In this document: in pieces, positions 62,246 to 64,000 of the stretch
Numbering within the stretch: the stretch's first letter is position 1
How the letters are laid out: each line of letters opens with the position of its first letter
Source of the DNA: Holacanthus passer
Taxonomy: Eukaryota > Chordata > Actinopteri > Pomacanthidae
DNA length: 64,000 nt
Direction of reading: 5' to 3'
Assembly (NCBI GenBank): GCA_025331565.1
Contig: JAFREQ010000034.1
Span: 62,001-126,000, forward strand
The notes under the pieces: model-generated
The model's input: the letters and a program-made list of their open reading frames with translations, nothing else
What the model was told of the DNA's origin: nothing
The model's database searches: none
Program-made: the position numbers and the translations under genes

Positions 62246-62469
62246 GATAAACAGGAAATAAGAACATCAAACTACTGATTTGCTGTTGTTAGAGCCACAG
62301 AAGAAATGGTGCATATAATTAAAAATTTGTTTGAGCATGGCACGAGCCAAAGACTGAAGGGGTCGTTCAAATCAAAAGAAGCTCAGCTGATACTTAATTA
62401 AGGTAAGATATACCTTTATTCTTACTGATACTCAATGTCTATATATCTGTGAACATCAACATTAAACAT

Positions 62470-62665
62470 CAACACCAAGTTTCATGGAAATCAGACCACT
62501 GTTTTTCAGACCATTGTTTTTGAAGTCATGCATCAAAGTGTTGGTCAGGGGAATTTTTTTTTACCTGACTATGACACAAGCCTAAAGGTCAATGGGTCAC
62601 CAGAATCATTACCATCAATCATTAGAGGGTTGTGAAAATCTTTACCAAATTTGCAAGCAATCTAA
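62470..62665 (+). repeat. interspersed fish repeat (TTTCATGGAAATCAGACCA type)
   Basis: ACCAAGTTTCATGGAAATCA, then GGTCAATGGGTCACCAGAAT and TTACCAAATTTGCAAGCAAT follow a recurrent fish repeat whose distal part is also seen at 23788-23835. Confidence 0.5.
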
Positions 62666-62692
62666 TACTTGCCCTGAATCTGTTCGATGGAG

Positions 62693-62830
62693 CTTGATTG
62701 ATTAATTAGTCAATCGTCAGAAAATTCATCTGCAACTGATTAATCATTGAGTTTTGTTTTAGCTTCTCAGTTGAGAGGAATTGCTGCTTACCTTTATCCT
62801 GTGATAAAGTTAACTAAAATAGAGGTTGAA
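62693..62830 (+). mobile_element. AT-rich fish MITE-like repeat, copy 4 (partial)
   Basis: TGATTGATTAATTAGTCAAT, CGTCAGAAAATTCATCTGCA and ACTGATTAATCATTGAG, then TTTAGCTTCTCAGTTGAGAG match the family's 5' half. The copy is truncated and diverged. Confidence 0.55.
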
Positions 62831-63429
62831 CAAACTTTCTCATTTTTCTAGCTTTAGGCCACAGCACTAGCTGACCAAAATACCTCTGGTAAATGTATTA
62901 AAATTTCGACCCTGATCAGGACAAGTGGTTTAAAATGATGGGTGGGTGGATGAAAAGTGTATGAGAGTCTTTTTAATATTTTTAAAGGATGAAAAGACCA
63001 TTTCACACTTGTTAAGACAGACACACTTTGCACAGGGACCAAAAAACATATCCTTTTATTCAGTGCAGAGTACATCTGCCTCAGCACATCCACGTCTTTA
63101 AACTGTAAAATATCAGACAAGCATGTTGTAATGATGGAAATTACTTCTACTGATACTGATCCCTGCAAACACACACAAAGGCGTATGACAGGGGAACAGA
63201 CAGGGGCTGTGGATGACAGTAGAGAAACAGAGAGGCTAAGGATTAATGCAGGTGACGAATGAGATTGGATTATGTAATTGAGGACTCCAGAAAGGAAGAC
63301 ATTCTGCCCGAATGACGGGATTAATAGAAAAGAACGCGCCGTCACACAGGCAAACACACCATGCACTTAATTAAACAACAGCACTTTGATGACTCACACA
63401 TCCATCTGTGCAAAAATGAGTGTGCCTGT

Positions 63430-63452
63430 GCCACACACACACACACACACAC
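63430..63452. repeat. (CA)n microsatellite
   Basis: About 11 units. Confidence 0.9.
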
Positions 63453-64000
63453 AAGCACCACAGTATATGTTTGTGTGTTACCTCATTTCTGTAGTGTGAG
63501 GGGATTATAACAGACAGGTTAAGAGAGAAGCAGGAGGATGGGGGAGAGACAGACACACACATAATGACATCACACACCACGTACAGGCCTTCAGAGGGAG
63601 GAGTCTCCAGAGAGGGCATAGTGCAACAAAGGCAGTTACATAAGTCAAGAGGATTGTCCCTGCTGGTGAATGTGTGTGTGTGTGTGTTTATAGACATGTG
63701 GCGTGCAGTGTGGAGGGCGCACAGGCCAGAATACATTGGGTTTCATCATTGTGCGCCAGGCAAAGTGCCTATATTGTGTGTGGAAGGCGTGAGAGCACGA
63801 AAAAGAAAGCGCATCTTCCTCGCTCTGCTACTAATCCCCTCTGTCGCCCCTCCGCCTCTCTCGCTCCTACCATCTCTGTCATTTTTATCTCTATCGCCTC
63901 CCTGTCTGATCTCTCTCCCTCTCTCTCTTCTTATTTCCTCCTCCCTCTTATTCCATCGCTCTTCCAGGACGCCTGCTAGGTAGCTCGACCACGACGGCTG

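Larger units (their letters stand above)
47918..64000 (-). other. stxbp5: 5' intron upstream of E3 (more than 16 kb, continues past the window)
   Basis: No coding exon of stxbp5 was recognised here; I looked for the expected VRHGFPYQPSALAF and DPVQKILAVG coding patterns on the minus strand. Content: (GT)n at 48980-49011, 49551-49589 and 61091-61134, (CA)n at 56677-56716, two AT-rich MITE copies, a LINE remnant, a SINE, an interspersed repeat, a CRE pair at 54546-54570 and a 170-codon ORF at 62854-63366. Confidence 0.75.

Overview
This window looks like teleost fish nuclear DNA, probably percomorph. It has very many (CA)n/(GT)n arrays, fish-type tRNA-derived SINEs, Tc1 and hAT transposon remains, and a vertebrate gene with GT-AG introns. 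There is no sign of bacterial, organellar or viral organisation.

One gene spans the window on the minus strand: stxbp5 (tomosyn-1), a WD40-repeat SNARE-binding protein. I read 18 coding exons between 47917 and the left edge. They join in phase into one open frame of 2104 nt (701 complete codons). Exons are numbered E3 to E20 on the assumption that two coding exons lie upstream, as in mammalian STXBP5. Those two exons (N-terminus and start of the first propeller) were not found in the 16 kb right of E3 and should lie beyond base 64000. The 3' part (rest of the C-terminal propeller, tail and R-SNARE motif) continues left of base 1. E19 and E18 carry STXBP5-type linker sequence, which separates the gene from the paralogue STXBP5L; stxbp5a versus stxbp5b cannot be decided here.

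Layout, left to right: 1-206 E20 (cut by the edge); 207-6177 intron with a 725-bp long-TIR transposon; 6178-17709 a dense block of eleven exons (E19 to E9), with a SINE and a Tc1 relic in one intron; 17710-28270 two introns flanking E8, with hAT relics; 28271-29382 E7 and E6; 29383-36622 repeat-rich intron; E5; 36758-46435 intron with a Tigger/pogo-like relic and a possible nested promoter plus small ORF; E4 and E3; 47918-64000 the 5' intron with repeats only.

In the family, two seven-bladed propellers form a scaffold that binds syntaxin and SNAP25 and restrains vesicle fusion. The visible exons encode most of that scaffold, the Lgl-like segment and the hypervariable linker. The less expected observations are: no recognisable cassette exons where mammals place the alternatively spliced linker; CA/TC arrays next to splice donors; a CCAAT/CRE/CpG cluster upstream of a 47-codon ORF near 44.5-45.0 kb; and a MITE with a perfect 6-bp flanking repeat.
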